NCBI GenBank assembly: GCA_003153505.1
Contig: PLZA01000067.1
Span: forward strand, 132,445 to 196,444
Source: Candidatus Dormiibacterota bacterium
GTDB taxonomy: Bacteria > Chloroflexota > Dormibacteria > Aeolococcales > Aeolococcaceae
Direction: 5' to 3'
DNA length: 64,000 nucleotides
In this document: positions 54,144 through 61,396 of the stretch, piece after piece
Layout of the letters: each line of letters opens with the position of its first letter
Position numbering within the stretch: the stretch's first letter is position 1
Position numbers and translations under genes: made by a program
Notes under the pieces: generated by a model
Seen by the model: the letters and a program-made list of their open reading frames with translations, nothing else
What the model was told of the DNA's origin: nothing
The model's database searches: none

Positions 54144-54417
54144 ATGACAACGACAACGATTGACCCGACGCCGAAGGGCCACCGCCGCGAGCCTAAGATC
54201 GTCACCCACGACGGCCGCGTCATCAACGGCGCGACGGGCAAGACCGTCGACACCGAGGCAATGGAGGCAGCGTGCGCGCGCGAACTCGCGCAACTCGACG
54301 CCGAGGCTGAGCCCGAAGCGATAGTTGCGAAGTCGTGTTGCGCGTCAGATGGCCGCGCACATCAAGCGGAACGCGCGGTATGCCGACGCGGTACTCGGCG
54401 CGGACGCGACGTCGTGA
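54144..54417 (+). CDS. Hypothetical small protein with apparent +1 frameshift
   Basis: ATG 54144 has AAGGAG upstream and starts a Thr/Lys-rich, then acidic protein (D-G-R-V-I-N-G-A-T-G-K-T-V-D). Coding character moves to the next frame near 54321-54325, giving R-Q-M-A-A-H-I-K-R-N-A-R-Y-A-D-A-V-L-G-A-D-A-T-S and a TGA at 54415-54417 that overlaps the next GTG. Without the shift the frame runs to 54584 as a 146-residue chimera. The shift could be mutation, sequencing error or programmed. Confidence 0.4.
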
Positions 54418-54584
54418 GCTTCGCACAGGATCGCATCGACCGCGAATCAATCGCGCGCGTGCATCTTATCGCTGACCTTATGGCGCGCGGTCATCGTGAA
54501 TGCCGACCTGACACCGCTGATAGCCGCGACTCGCTGAAAATCTGGCCGCGGGTCGGGTCCGCGTCTATTGCGGGTGGTATGTGA
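54414..54584 (+). CDS. Small hypothetical protein
   Basis: A 56-residue frame with GTG start overlapping the preceding TGA (GTGA). It begins S-F-A-Q-D-R-I-D-R-E-S-I-A-R-V-H-L-I-A-D-L, an amphipathic helix. The stop overlaps the convergent membrane-protein gene by 20 bp. No family is recognised. Confidence 0.35.
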   Translation: MSFAQDRIDRESIARVHLIADLMARGHRECRPDTADSRDSLKIWPRVGSASIAGGM

Positions 54585-55245
54585 CCATAACCGGAATGTC
54601 GTCGCGCGCAATCGTTGGCGGTCCTGGCGGCGCGATGGCGACTGTGTGTGTTTTGGTGATCGTGTCAGCGCGGTCGGCGACGACATCGAAAGTTGCTGTG
54701 AATGTCATGGCATCCGTGCGCGGGGTGACGAATGCGCTCAACGGCGGCGGTGAGTCGTCCCAATGGCGGTGGATGATGGTATTGACGCCGCCATCCCATT
54801 GTGCCGTGTGTAGGTCATCGCTCATCGGCCACTCAGGGTTGCTTTGGTAGAAGTCAGCACCGTCCAGCGTGACGCGCACGGCAATGAAGCGAGCGGCGAT
54901 GTAGCCGTTATTTTTGAGGATCATGTCAACCGGCCACGCGAACGCGCCGCCACCTAGGGTTGGGAAAGTTTCCTCGCACGTGAGTTTCGCGAACGTAAGG
55001 ACCGGCTTAAGCGTTGATCCCGTGTAAGCAACCACCGCAACGATGGTGGCGATGACCGCGAACACCAAAGCGCCGAGCCCCGCGACGGCACCGATTGCGG
55101 CCCAATGGTTGTGCGCCGCGCTGTAGTGCACGGCAAGGGGTAACAGGATGAGGACGAGCACCGTGACCATGCCGACCGCGCCGGTGACCAAACTGACGCG
55201 GTGACGCCCGGCAAACAGAACGGCCCGCACTAACACGCCCGTCAC
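54565..55245 (-). CDS. Membrane protein with external beta-rich domain
   Basis: A 226-residue protein. Two hydrophobic segments (about 16-40 and 47-75) are followed by a 150-residue domain with A-F-A-W-P-V-D-M-I-L-K-N-N-G-Y-I-A-A-R-F-I-A-V-R, which has an immunoglobulin-like strand pattern. The start is GTG. The only minus-strand gene among plus-strand neighbours here. Function is unknown. Confidence 0.55.
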   Translation of the reverse strand: MTGVLVRAVLFAGRHRVSLVTGAVGMVTVLVLILLPLAVHYSAAHNHWAAIGAVAGLGALVFAVIATIVAVVAYTGSTLKPVLTFAKLTCEETFPTLGGGAFAWPVDMILKNNGYIAARFIAVRVTLDGADFYQSNPEWPMSDDLHTAQWDGGVNTIIHRHWDDSPPPLSAFVTPRTDAMTFTATFDVVADRADTITKTHTVAIAPPGPPTIARDDIPVMVTYHPQ

Positions 55246-55462
55246 GATAACGCCCGCCCCCTACGTTGGGCTAGCGCGTCCGTCCGGTGGCTCGCCGCGT
55301 CCGGTCCGACTGAGTGGATTTTCGGCCGCGGGCCGCGTCCTCGACCATCGACCCTCGCGACACGGCAGACGACGCGGGGCGGGCGAACACTTGTACCCGG
55401 ACGAGGCGGCCGCGAAGTACAATACGCAGGGCTAGAGCAGCCCTTACGGAAGGAGACACCCG

Positions 55463-55669
55463 ATGGCATCGAAAGATTGGCAAGGCACCTTTGCGACATC
55501 CCGCGAATCCCTACACCGCGTCGAAACGCGTCTCAACTTAGCCCGACGCGCGCTCACAAAGGCTGATATGTCCAGCCCGGTAAGGCATGCGGTCGACGCG
55601 CTCGCGGAGATAGCGACAATTCACCTTGCGATGCTCGACGACTTGCGCGCGGGGATGGAAGATGACTGA
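55463..55669 (+). CDS. Small helical protein, first gene of a three-gene cassette
   Basis: A 68-residue, all-helical protein (L-H-R-V-E-T-R-L-N-L-A-R-R-A-L-T-K-A, then A-V-D-A-L-A-E-I-A-T-I-H-L-A-M-L). AAGGAG lies 8 nt before ATG. A TACAAT hexamer at 55418-55423 may be the cassette -10. It overlaps the next gene by 8 bp. No family is recognised. Confidence 0.5.
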   Translation: MASKDWQGTFATSRESLHRVETRLNLARRALTKADMSSPVRHAVDALAEIATIHLAMLDDLRAGMEDD

Positions 55670-55841
55670 CCGCTGCCCGTTCTGCATGAATCCGCTCCCT
55701 ATCCCTGTGAAGGGTGAGCAGGACGACTACATCACGACTTGCCCGACGTGCAAGCAGGAAGTACACGTCAAGCCCGAGAGCATCACGTTTACTTTCGGTG
55801 GGCCGCCCGCTGATAAGCCACACCTGCCGCGCGACAATTGA
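55662..55841 (+). CDS. Small zinc-ribbon protein
   Basis: A 59-residue protein with C-P-F-C (residues 5-8) and C-P-T-C (about 27-30) around a short beta hairpin, a clear rubredoxin-like knuckle pair. ATG 55662 is used since the first knuckle follows at once. It overlaps the preceding gene and lies 3 bp before the next. Confidence 0.6.
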   Translation: MTDRCPFCMNPLPIPVKGEQDDYITTCPTCKQEVHVKPESITFTFGGPPADKPHLPRDN

Positions 55842-55844
55842 CCG

Positions 55845-56300
55845 ATGGAACCGGAAGGTGCTAGCCCTCAGGATCTCGTCGATGCGATTTCCGACCTCAT
55901 CGACCGTCGCCTGAGAGCCGCACCGCGCGGACCGGTCGTCAATATCTCGGGCGACGTGTTTGGGAACGTCGTCACCGACAGTATCGTCGAGAGCATCACG
56001 AACAACGCCAGAGCTACATTCGGCGCCGATCCTGCTCAGATGCTGCTGGCCTTCACAAAGCTGGCCCAGACGGTCATGGACGACTCGGTTCTCGCGAAAG
56101 ACGCGAAGGAAGAAGCGCTTAAGAATCTCGACTATCTTGCCGAGAGCGTCGCCGCGCGACCCGAGAAACGACGACCGTCGCTGATTGCGGGAGCCTTCAC
56201 TCGCCTTAGCGCACTCCTCACTATCACGACGAAAGCAGGTCAAGCGTGGCAGGAGTGGCAGCCGACCATCGAGAAGGGTTTGCGCGCGCACGGTCACTAG
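55845..56300 (+). CDS. Hypothetical protein with NISG-type beta motif and helical C-terminus
   Basis: A 151-residue protein. An N-terminal helix is followed by V-V-N-I-S-G-D-V-F-G-N-V-V-T-D-S, a strand motif seen in short proteins accompanying bacterial conflict and effector genes, then a helical region with K-D-A-K-E-E-A-L-K-N-L-D and a moderately hydrophobic end (A-F-T-R-L-S-A-L-L-T-I-T-T-K-A). The conflict link is a remembered resemblance, not a proven match. Confidence 0.5.
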   Translation: MEPEGASPQDLVDAISDLIDRRLRAAPRGPVVNISGDVFGNVVTDSIVESITNNARATFGADPAQMLLAFTKLAQTVMDDSVLAKDAKEEALKNLDYLAESVAARPEKRRPSLIAGAFTRLSALLTITTKAGQAWQEWQPTIEKGLRAHGH

Positions 56301-56317
56301 CGACCCGCAGCGACCAA

Positions 56318-56422
56318 GTGACCGTAACCGTTGCTCGCATCACCGCACGCCGGGAGCGTGATGACAACGGCAAAGAGCGCCCCGAGCAGACCCGCGCACT
56401 GCTTACTCCACAGAAAGGTTAG
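56318..56422 (+). CDS. Doubtful 34-residue peptide
   Basis: A GTG frame (M-T-V-T-V-A-R-I-T-A-R-R-E-R-D-D) 17 bp behind the preceding gene with normal amino-acid composition, but no Shine-Dalgarno sequence. It overlaps the end of the minus-strand gene by 4 bp. Confidence 0.25.
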   Translation: MTVTVARITARRERDDNGKERPEQTRALLTPQKG

Positions 56423-56823
56423 CGGACGACCGGCGTACATAGGCATCGCACGACGCGGGCCGCTTTACATAGTTGAAAGGAAGGTAACGCTCCCCGCTCT
56501 GGGTCGTCCTCTCGCTCTCCGATAAGCTCGACCTCGTACGCGTAGTTCGCATCATTGAACCAAGCGAAGTTACCCCGGAAGTGCTCAACGGACGTCGTGT
56601 CTGGGTCGAAGACAGAAACCATATCGCGGCGATACTGGCCTAGCTCCTTCTCAGCGCGGTCGGCGTCTACGTAGCGCGGCTTCACGTCGCGAGACTTCGG
56701 AGAACGCACAAGCGCGCCGTCGGGGATATGAGCGCACGACACATGTACCCACACGGCAGCAACGGTACTCGAAACGCGGGGCGGCAGCCGGCCGGCGGGT
56801 ATCACGACCCTCTCCCGCGCCAC
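56419..56823 (-). CDS. Hypothetical protein
   Basis: A 134-residue frame whose middle reads as a real protein (D-G-A-L-V-R-S-P-K-S-R-D-V-K-P-R-Y-V-D-A-D, then F-A-W-F-N-D-A-N-Y-A-Y-E-V-E-L-I-G). GTG 56823 lies only 7 bp from a terminator that works on the other strand. No family is recognised; a start further in is possible. Confidence 0.4.
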   Translation of the reverse strand: MARERVVIPAGRLPPRVSSTVAAVWVHVSCAHIPDGALVRSPKSRDVKPRYVDADRAEKELGQYRRDMVSVFDPDTTSVEHFRGNFAWFNDANYAYEVELIGEREDDPERGALPSFQLCKAARVVRCLCTPVVR

Positions 56824-56829
56824 CCGGCC

Positions 56830-56863
56830 GACCCGGCTCGCAACGTGTGGGCCGGGTCTTTTT
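56830..56863 (+). terminator. Rho-independent terminator
   Basis: GACCCGGC (56830-56837) pairs with GCCGGGTC (56851-56858), with a 13-nt loop, followed by TTTTT (56859-56863). It ends plus-strand transcription just before the phage-like element. Confidence 0.85.
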
Positions 56864-56865
56864 GT

Positions 56866-56924
56866 TACCTAGATTATCTCCGCCGCAACCTCGGATTTGC
56901 ATAGATTCTAAAGCTAGGTATCTA
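56866..56924 (+). promoter_or_regulatory. Promoter and operator of the HTH-primase operon
   Basis: A -35 TTGCAT (56897-56902) and -10 TATCTA (56919-56924) have 16-bp spacing. An inverted repeat TACCTAG (56866-56872) / CTAGGTA (56914-56920) ends on the -10. The region is AT-rich and leads to the gene at 56993. Repressor control is inferred. Confidence 0.6.
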
Positions 56925-56992
56925 AAGGCGTAGGGTGAAGAGTAATGGAACACAGCAAGGGCCGCAAGGCCGTCAAACAGGAGGAAAACCCC

Positions 56993-57253
56993 ATGCCCCG
57001 ACCCGACACCCGACACAAGGGAATCAACCTCGACCGAGCGCGTGAAATGATCGCGTCCGGGTGGAATGTCGCGGAGGCGGCACGCGCTCTCGGCTGCTCT
57101 CGCCCGAATCTGGTGCAACGGTTAGCCGTTGCCCGAACGCGCATCGCGGCGGCCGAGGAGACGGGCCGCACCGCGACAAGGCATGCGAACGCTCAGGCTA
57201 AGAGCGGTCGCGGGCGAGACGGAGGACAAGGCAATGTCCACACCGCTCACTGA
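56993..57253 (+). CDS. HTH DNA-binding protein of the element
   Basis: An 86-residue basic protein. Residues about 10-35 (L-D-R-A-R-E-M-I-A-S-G-W-N-V-A-E-A-A-R-A-L-G-C-S) form a homeodomain-like helix-turn-helix as in resolvase C-termini. AGGAGG (in AAACAGGAGG) 7 nt upstream decides ATG 56993 over ATG 56945. It leads the replication operon and overlaps the primase start by 20 bp; it may be a regulator or origin binder. Confidence 0.65.
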   Translation: MPRPDTRHKGINLDRAREMIASGWNVAEAARALGCSRPNLVQRLAVARTRIAAAEETGRTATRHANAQAKSGRGRDGGQGNVHTAH

Positions 57254-58001
57254 CAATTATACCGCGGCGCCGGCCGATACCCCGCTGGGAAATGCGCTCG
57301 CGTTCACGGTCCGAACCGGTCGGCGCGTACTGTTCATTGCGCAGACCGCTAAGGTGCCGCTGCGGGGGTCTCATGGTCACCTAGACGCATCCTCGGACCC
57401 TGACGTCATCGCCGCGATGTATCCCGGGCCAAACTGTCGTGCGGCATGGCGACCCGACGACGACGAGCTGGTGATGGACACTGACCCGCAGAACGGGTAC
57501 ATCGTGGGCTCGATCGACCTGCCTACGACCGAGACCTACGGTCCGACGCCGCATGGCGGCGCGCATTTCGTCTACAAACGCAACGGATACGACGTCCGCC
57601 AGGCGGCGGGCGTCAGGACAGGCGTCGATTTCAAGACGGAAGCCGGTTGGCTGGTCCTGTATGACCCGTTTGGCAACGGTGTCGAGCGCGTCGATGCGCC
57701 GGCATGGGTTGCGACCGCGCAGACACGTAACCGGCAGCGGTTCACGGTTCCCGAGACGATCCCCGAAGGCGAGATCGACAACACCCTGGTGCGTATCGCC
57801 GGATCGCTGCACAATGCGGGGCTCACCGAGGACGAGATTGCCGAGACACTGGCGATCATCGCGGACCGCCGCGCGCCAACGCATACGCACACGGCGTCCG
57901 ACTTCGAGCGGATTGCGCGCCAGGCGGCAAACTGGAAGCGAACCGTAGGCCGCATCGGTGAGATCGTGCCCAATGCCGCGGCGCTACGGAGACTACGATG
58001 A
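57234..58001 (+). CDS. Bifunctional DNA primase/polymerase (AEP, Prim-Pol)
   Basis: A 255-residue archaeo-eukaryotic-type primase of mobile elements. Motif I is L-V-M-D-T-D-P-Q-N-G (D-x-D, about residue 82), motif II T-P-H-G-G-A-H-F-V-Y (about 103), and motif III G-V-D-F-K-T-E-A-G-W-L-V-L (about 125). The C-terminal 80 residues look like a PriCT helical domain. It should prime replication of the element together with the helicase. ATG 57234 has GGAGG upstream. Confidence 0.9.
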   Translation: MSTPLTDNYTAAPADTPLGNALAFTVRTGRRVLFIAQTAKVPLRGSHGHLDASSDPDVIAAMYPGPNCRAAWRPDDDELVMDTDPQNGYIVGSIDLPTTETYGPTPHGGAHFVYKRNGYDVRQAAGVRTGVDFKTEAGWLVLYDPFGNGVERVDAPAWVATAQTRNRQRFTVPETIPEGEIDNTLVRIAGSLHNAGLTEDEIAETLAIIADRRAPTHTHTASDFERIARQAANWKRTVGRIGEIVPNAAALRRLR

Positions 58002-59149
58002 CCGCCGCACTGTTGGACGATGTCTCGGAATTCATCGGCCGGTTTGTCATCGCGACCACCGACCAACTCGCCGCGATCACGCTATGGGCGGTCCATACCC
58101 ACTGTTTCGATAGTTTTGACACTTCACCGCGTCTCGCGATCCTGTCCGCCGAGAAGGGCAGCGGTAAGACGCGAACGCTTGAGGTGCTCGGGCTCATTAC
58201 CGCGGATGCGGTTCATACAGGTGGATCGAGCGCGCCGTACATCTTCCGGCGCATTGAACTCTCGCCGCCGACATTGCTCATGGACGAAGTCGATGCGATC
58301 TTCGGTGCCAAGACTGCCGAGGATAACGAGCCAGTGCGTCAGATTCTCAACATGGGATACAGGGTCGGCGCGACCGTGGGACGTTGCGAGGGGCAGGGCG
58401 CGAAAATGCGACCGAAGGACTTTCCAGTATTCGCACCGGTTGCACTCGCCGCGATCGGCAATCTGCCGGATACCGTGATGGATCGATCGGTCATTGTCCG
58501 GCTCAAGCGGAATGGATCAGGCGAGAGGCCGGGCGCGTACCGTCATCACCGCGTCGCGCCCATCGGGGAGGCGTTGCGGGCACGCATTGCAGCATGGACG
58601 GACGAGATCCGCGAGGATCTGCGCGAGGCAGAACCTGAAATGCCGTTCGATGCCTCGGGCGCGCGCGTTGAGGATCGACCCGCGGACACGTGGGGACCGC
58701 TACTCGCCATCGCAGACGCTGCGGGTGGCGACTGGCCGAAGCGGGCTCGCCGCGCGTGCGTCGCGCTACTCGCCGACGAACAGGACGAGACGGGGAGCGA
58801 AGGTCAGCAATTGCTCGCCGACATCCAGAACGTATTCGATGCCAAGGGGGAGGACGCGTTATCCTCCGCTGATCTCGTAGAGAACCTCAAAAAGGGCGAC
58901 GAGAGCGTATGGGCGGATCTCGGTTACGGGCGCAGCCTCACGCCAAACGGGCTCGCTCGCATCCTCAAGCGATTTGGGATACACCCGCACCAGATGCGCG
59001 ACCCCGGGAAGTGGGAGCGACACGTCCAGGGGTACGCGCGCACCGATTTCCTTGACACGTGGGACCGATACAGGCCGAAAGGATCGGCGCCAGCGACACC
59101 GCGACCGTACGTCCTCGCCGATTTGGACGTCTCAAATGTCCCGTTTTAG
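57998..59149 (+). CDS. DUF3631-type replicative helicase/ATPase
   Basis: A 383-residue P-loop protein of actinophage and island replication modules. Walker A is S-A-E-K-G-S-G-K-T-R-T (about residue 49), Walker B is L-L-M-D-E-V-D (about 93), and R-P-K-D-F-P-V-F-A-P-V-A-L-A-A-I-G is a sensor-like strand. DUF3631 lies in the C-terminal half. It overlaps the primase by ATGA, so primase and helicase are co-made. Confidence 0.88.
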   Translation: MTAALLDDVSEFIGRFVIATTDQLAAITLWAVHTHCFDSFDTSPRLAILSAEKGSGKTRTLEVLGLITADAVHTGGSSAPYIFRRIELSPPTLLMDEVDAIFGAKTAEDNEPVRQILNMGYRVGATVGRCEGQGAKMRPKDFPVFAPVALAAIGNLPDTVMDRSVIVRLKRNGSGERPGAYRHHRVAPIGEALRARIAAWTDEIREDLREAEPEMPFDASGARVEDRPADTWGPLLAIADAAGGDWPKRARRACVALLADEQDETGSEGQQLLADIQNVFDAKGEDALSSADLVENLKKGDESVWADLGYGRSLTPNGLARILKRFGIHPHQMRDPGKWERHVQGYARTDFLDTWDRYRPKGSAPATPRPYVLADLDVSNVPF

Positions 59150-59269
59150 CGTCCGGGTTTACGTCCGACGTCCGAGGTTGCTGCAAGTAGTAGAGGGGAA
59201 ACCGTACGCCCTTCGCCGACCTTCAATAAGAGATAAGAATATCTATTTTTGTATTCAGATGGGGCAAAT

Positions 59270-59560
59270 ATGGTCAAAAAGGACGCGCCTCTACCTATGT
59301 CGAAAAGGCCCTTGCAACCTCGGACGTCCCGGACGCTGGCCGGCGCCATGACCGACCCGCAAACCATGCCTGACAGGCACGGCAGACCAACCGTCTGCGT
59401 CCTCTGCGGTGTGGCACTACCGCACCGACAGGGCAGCCCACGGCGCCGTGTCCATCGCAATCGGCGGTACTGCGACTGGCATCAGAACCCAGCCCACCGA
59501 CCACTGATCTGCACCACTACCCACGAGATAGACGACGACTGCCCAAGGTGGCATCCGTGA
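59270..59560 (+). CDS. Zinc-finger-like hypothetical protein
   Basis: A 96-residue basic protein. C-V-L-C-G-V-A-L-P-H, then R-Y-C-D-W-H and a final C-P-R-W-H, give two possible Cys/His knuckles. ATG 59270 is given; ATG 59348 would leave only the zinc region. It follows an AT-rich interval (59215-59270) behind the helicase. Function is unknown. Confidence 0.45.
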   Translation: MVKKDAPLPMSKRPLQPRTSRTLAGAMTDPQTMPDRHGRPTVCVLCGVALPHRQGSPRRRVHRNRRYCDWHQNPAHRPLICTTTHEIDDDCPRWHP

Positions 59561-59754
59561 GTGACTGTGGCATACACACCCCGGGTACTACAGCACACGA
59601 ACGGCGCCGGCGCCGTGCCAACGATTCTCGCCGCCGGCGCACTCCCAACGGCGCCGGTTTGCGTTTGGCCGAAATGTCTACGTCATTGCGGGGTGCGCCT
59701 GACCCAGCCAGCTCGCATGAAAAAGATGCGGAAATTCCAACTTTCGACGGATAA
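59557..59754 (+). CDS. Doubtful small basic protein
   Basis: A 65-residue frame with GTG overlapping the preceding stop (GTGA). It is rich in Arg (E-R-R-R-R-R-A-N-D-S-R-R-R-R-T-P-N-G-A-G). A different frame (59561-59878) is also open here, so the choice is uncertain. No terminase small subunit can be claimed. Confidence 0.3.
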   Translation: MSDCGIHTPGTTAHERRRRRANDSRRRRTPNGAGLRLAEMSTSLRGAPDPASSHEKDAEIPTFDG

Positions 59755-59773
59755 CGGCGGAATTCGAGGTTGT

Positions 59774-60076
59774 TCAACTTGTGACGGCCGTCGCAACCGC
59801 CGGCAAAACGACCCCAAGACGACCCGAATCCGACCCAATCTCGTGCGATCTTGGGTGCCTGCGAGGGCCGCGACCTAGCCGGTCGGTTGTCAGCTGCAGG
59901 CAGGCCGGGATGGTGAATGCACCGCTAACTGATGCGCCCCAGCCGTTCAACCTGTCGCTGTAGATGCCTGCGGTCAGAGGACCGTATCGGCCTGCGCTCG
60001 CAGGGAGCGTGAAATGGTAGGTAGACGGTGCAGGGCCGGTGATCGTCAGTGTGGAGGAACCGGGTTCTATGCGCAC
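59774..60076 (-). CDS. Secreted-protein paralogue fragment (TIPAC family of this element)
   Basis: A 100-residue frame that starts at GTG inside the last codons of the upstream gene. It repeats its neighbour's end: beta-rich T-L-T-I-T-G-P-A-P and F-T-I-P-A-C. It has no signal peptide. After F-T-I-P-A-C-L-Q the sequence loses character, and a +1 shift there would stop at once, so the last 45 residues may be out of frame. Confidence 0.4.
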   Translation of the reverse strand: MRIEPGSSTLTITGPAPSTYHFTLPASAGRYGPLTAGIYSDRLNGWGASVSGAFTIPACLQLTTDRLGRGPRRHPRSHEIGSDSGRLGVVLPAVATAVTS

Positions 60077-60534
60077 GCCGGGATGGTGACCGAGAGGTCA
60101 TACCCATCAACGATCACAGGGTACGTACCTGCGTTGGTCGGTCCGAAGAAGAATGGGTTAGCTCCGTCAACGTCAACGACGTTGCCGTCAAACGTGATGC
60201 TGTCTGGCACATCGCCAAGCGTGGTCTTGCCCTGCGTGAACGTAAATGTCACGCTACCAACGCCAGGATCACCAGCGACGCACGCTGTCTTGAAGGTGAC
60301 ACCTGGGCATGGGAACCCTACACCCAAGCTGCCGCCGTTTGTGCAGTATGTGATGGTAGGCGTCGGGGCGACAGTCGGCGCGAGGGTTGAAGCGTCAGTC
60401 GGGGCGATGGTCGGAGAGACAGTCGGAGAGACAGGCGGCGCGAGGGTCGGGGTTACAGTCGGCGGGACTGTTGACCCACAAGCTGCGAGGCTCAAGGCGG
60501 CGATCGCAGTGCCGATGACGGTTGTGAGTTTCAT
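60067..60534 (-). CDS. Putative lipoprotein with Pro/Thr/Ser stalk
   Basis: A 155-residue exported protein. The signal peptide ends in a lipobox, L-S-L-A-A-C (Cys19), followed by a stalk of A-P-T-V-like repeats to about residue 65, then a 90-residue beta domain with three Cys (Y-C-T-N, F-P-C-P, A-C-V) and the end V-T-I-P-A-C-A. GGAGG lies 5 nt before ATG 60534. A surface lipoprotein inside a phage-like element suggests cargo such as superinfection exclusion, but this is a guess. Confidence 0.65.
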   Translation of the reverse strand: MKLTTVIGTAIAALSLAACGSTVPPTVTPTLAPPVSPTVSPTIAPTDASTLAPTVAPTPTITYCTNGGSLGVGFPCPGVTFKTACVAGDPGVGSVTFTFTQGKTTLGDVPDSITFDGNVVDVDGANPFFFGPTNAGTYPVIVDGYDLSVTIPACA

Positions 60535-60944
60535 GTCGGCCTCCACCCGTTCAACGCGAACACGTCATCCGGCGTTACGCCGTTGACGCTCGAACGCCAC
60601 TCCTAGAGGTCGGGCACAGACCGCGAGCTGCGGATCGGGTTCCGTACCTGGCCTATGGGCCAGGCGTCGCAGGTGGGCGTCTTGACCCCGACCCCCGGAC
60701 GCCGCACAGGTCAAATGGACCTTGAGGCACAGGCCGCAGCGTTGCGAGCCGCGACGTCGGGACCGTGGGAGCCACTGTAACGTCCCACAGAGACGTAATT
60801 CACTTTGGGGTATCAATGTAGGGGTCGACCGACCATCACGCTCCTAGGCGCTTACAGGGGCTTCCCGGTGGTCTGTCTGAATACGAAGGCGGAGAGAGAA
60901 ATTTCCATTTTGCCCGAGGCACGGATTTCGCCAAAAGTCGTGGG
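60535..60944. other. 410-bp interval without a firm gene
   Basis: Only a weak 41-residue plus-strand frame (ATG 60655 to TAA 60780, ending A-A-A-L-R-A-A-T-S-G-P-W-E-P-L) is seen, without Shine-Dalgarno sequence. CTGGCCTATGGGCCAG near 60648-60663 is a short hairpin. Confidence 0.45.
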
Positions 60945-61118
60945 TCAGTGTCCCGTGTCAGGGTCGCGCTTGACGGGTCCAGCCCCGATCTCCCGTGTCC
61001 GGACTGCCCGAAAGGGCTTGGGCGGCGCTGAGCAGATCCTGCAAGGCGCGGTGATGAACTGCGCCGGGTAGGGATGGGAGGGGACGCCCTGACACTCGCG
61101 CGCCGGCCGCTCGCTCAT
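60945..61118 (-). CDS. 57-residue hypothetical protein behind the excisionase-like gene
   Basis: ATG 61118 directly follows a TAA that ends the duplicated tail of the excisionase-like frame. The product has a C-x8-... start (R-E-C-Q-G), C-R-I-C-S-A-P-P-K-P-F-R-A-V-R-T-R-E-I-G-like core and a polar end. The paired Cys hint at zinc binding. No family is recognised. Confidence 0.45.
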   Translation of the reverse strand: MSERPARECQGVPSHPYPAQFITAPCRICSAPPKPFRAVRTREIGAGPVKRDPDTGH

Positions 61119-61122
61119 TTAA

Positions 61123-61149
61123 GTCAGTCTCACCTAGGTCAGTCTCACC
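61123..61149. repeat. 15-bp-period tandem duplication
   Basis: GTCAGTCTCACC occurs at 61123-61134 and 61138-61149. On the minus strand it repeats the last codons of the excisionase-like gene, so V-R-L-T-stop is followed by V-R-L-T-stop. Confidence 0.8.
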
Positions 61150-61310
61150 GACTGCCCGGCGATCACGAGCGCGAGCACGTCGGCATCGACACGGATGCGC
61201 CCGCGCTTCCCGATCCGGCGCGCAGGCAACTCGCCCCGTTTGACCATTCGCCAAATGCGCACGGTCGAGCATCCTGCGATCGCTGCCGCTTCTTTCGTTG
61301 TCTAAGTCAC
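61134..61310 (-). pseudogene. Excisionase-like HTH gene with in-frame TAG at codon 3
   Basis: After GTG-ACT-TAG the frame reads T-T-K-E-A-A-A-I-A-G-C-S-T-V-R-I-W-R-M-V-K-R-G-E-L-P-A-R-R-I-G-K-R-G-R-I-R, the MerR-like excisionase (HTH_17) pattern, ending at TAG 61134. Homologues start M-x-T-T-K-E-A-A, so the TAG interrupts the true N-terminus. GTG 61310 lies 6 nt from a TAGAAT -10, the same layout as the divergent gene. The gene may be dead, read through, or started internally at GTG in S-T-V-R. Confidence 0.7.
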
Positions 61311-61396
61311 ATCTCTATTCTACGCGGACCGTGCAGTAACGAAACACCCTTATCCTGTAAGGCGTTACGGAGCCAATTTGCTAAAATAGAGAGGTG
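61308..61396. promoter_or_regulatory. Symmetric divergent promoter/operator region
   Basis: Outer arms CACATCTCTATT (61308-61319) and AATAGAGAGGTG (61385-61396) match at 11 of 12 positions; inner arms GTAACG (61336-61341) and CGTTAC (61363-61368) are perfect. Both pairs centre on 61352. A CCTTA-TCCTG-TAAGG palindrome is at 61348-61362. TAGAAT (minus strand) and TAAAAT (61382-61387) lie 6 nt before GTG codons on each side, so both transcripts look leaderless. Confidence 0.7.
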
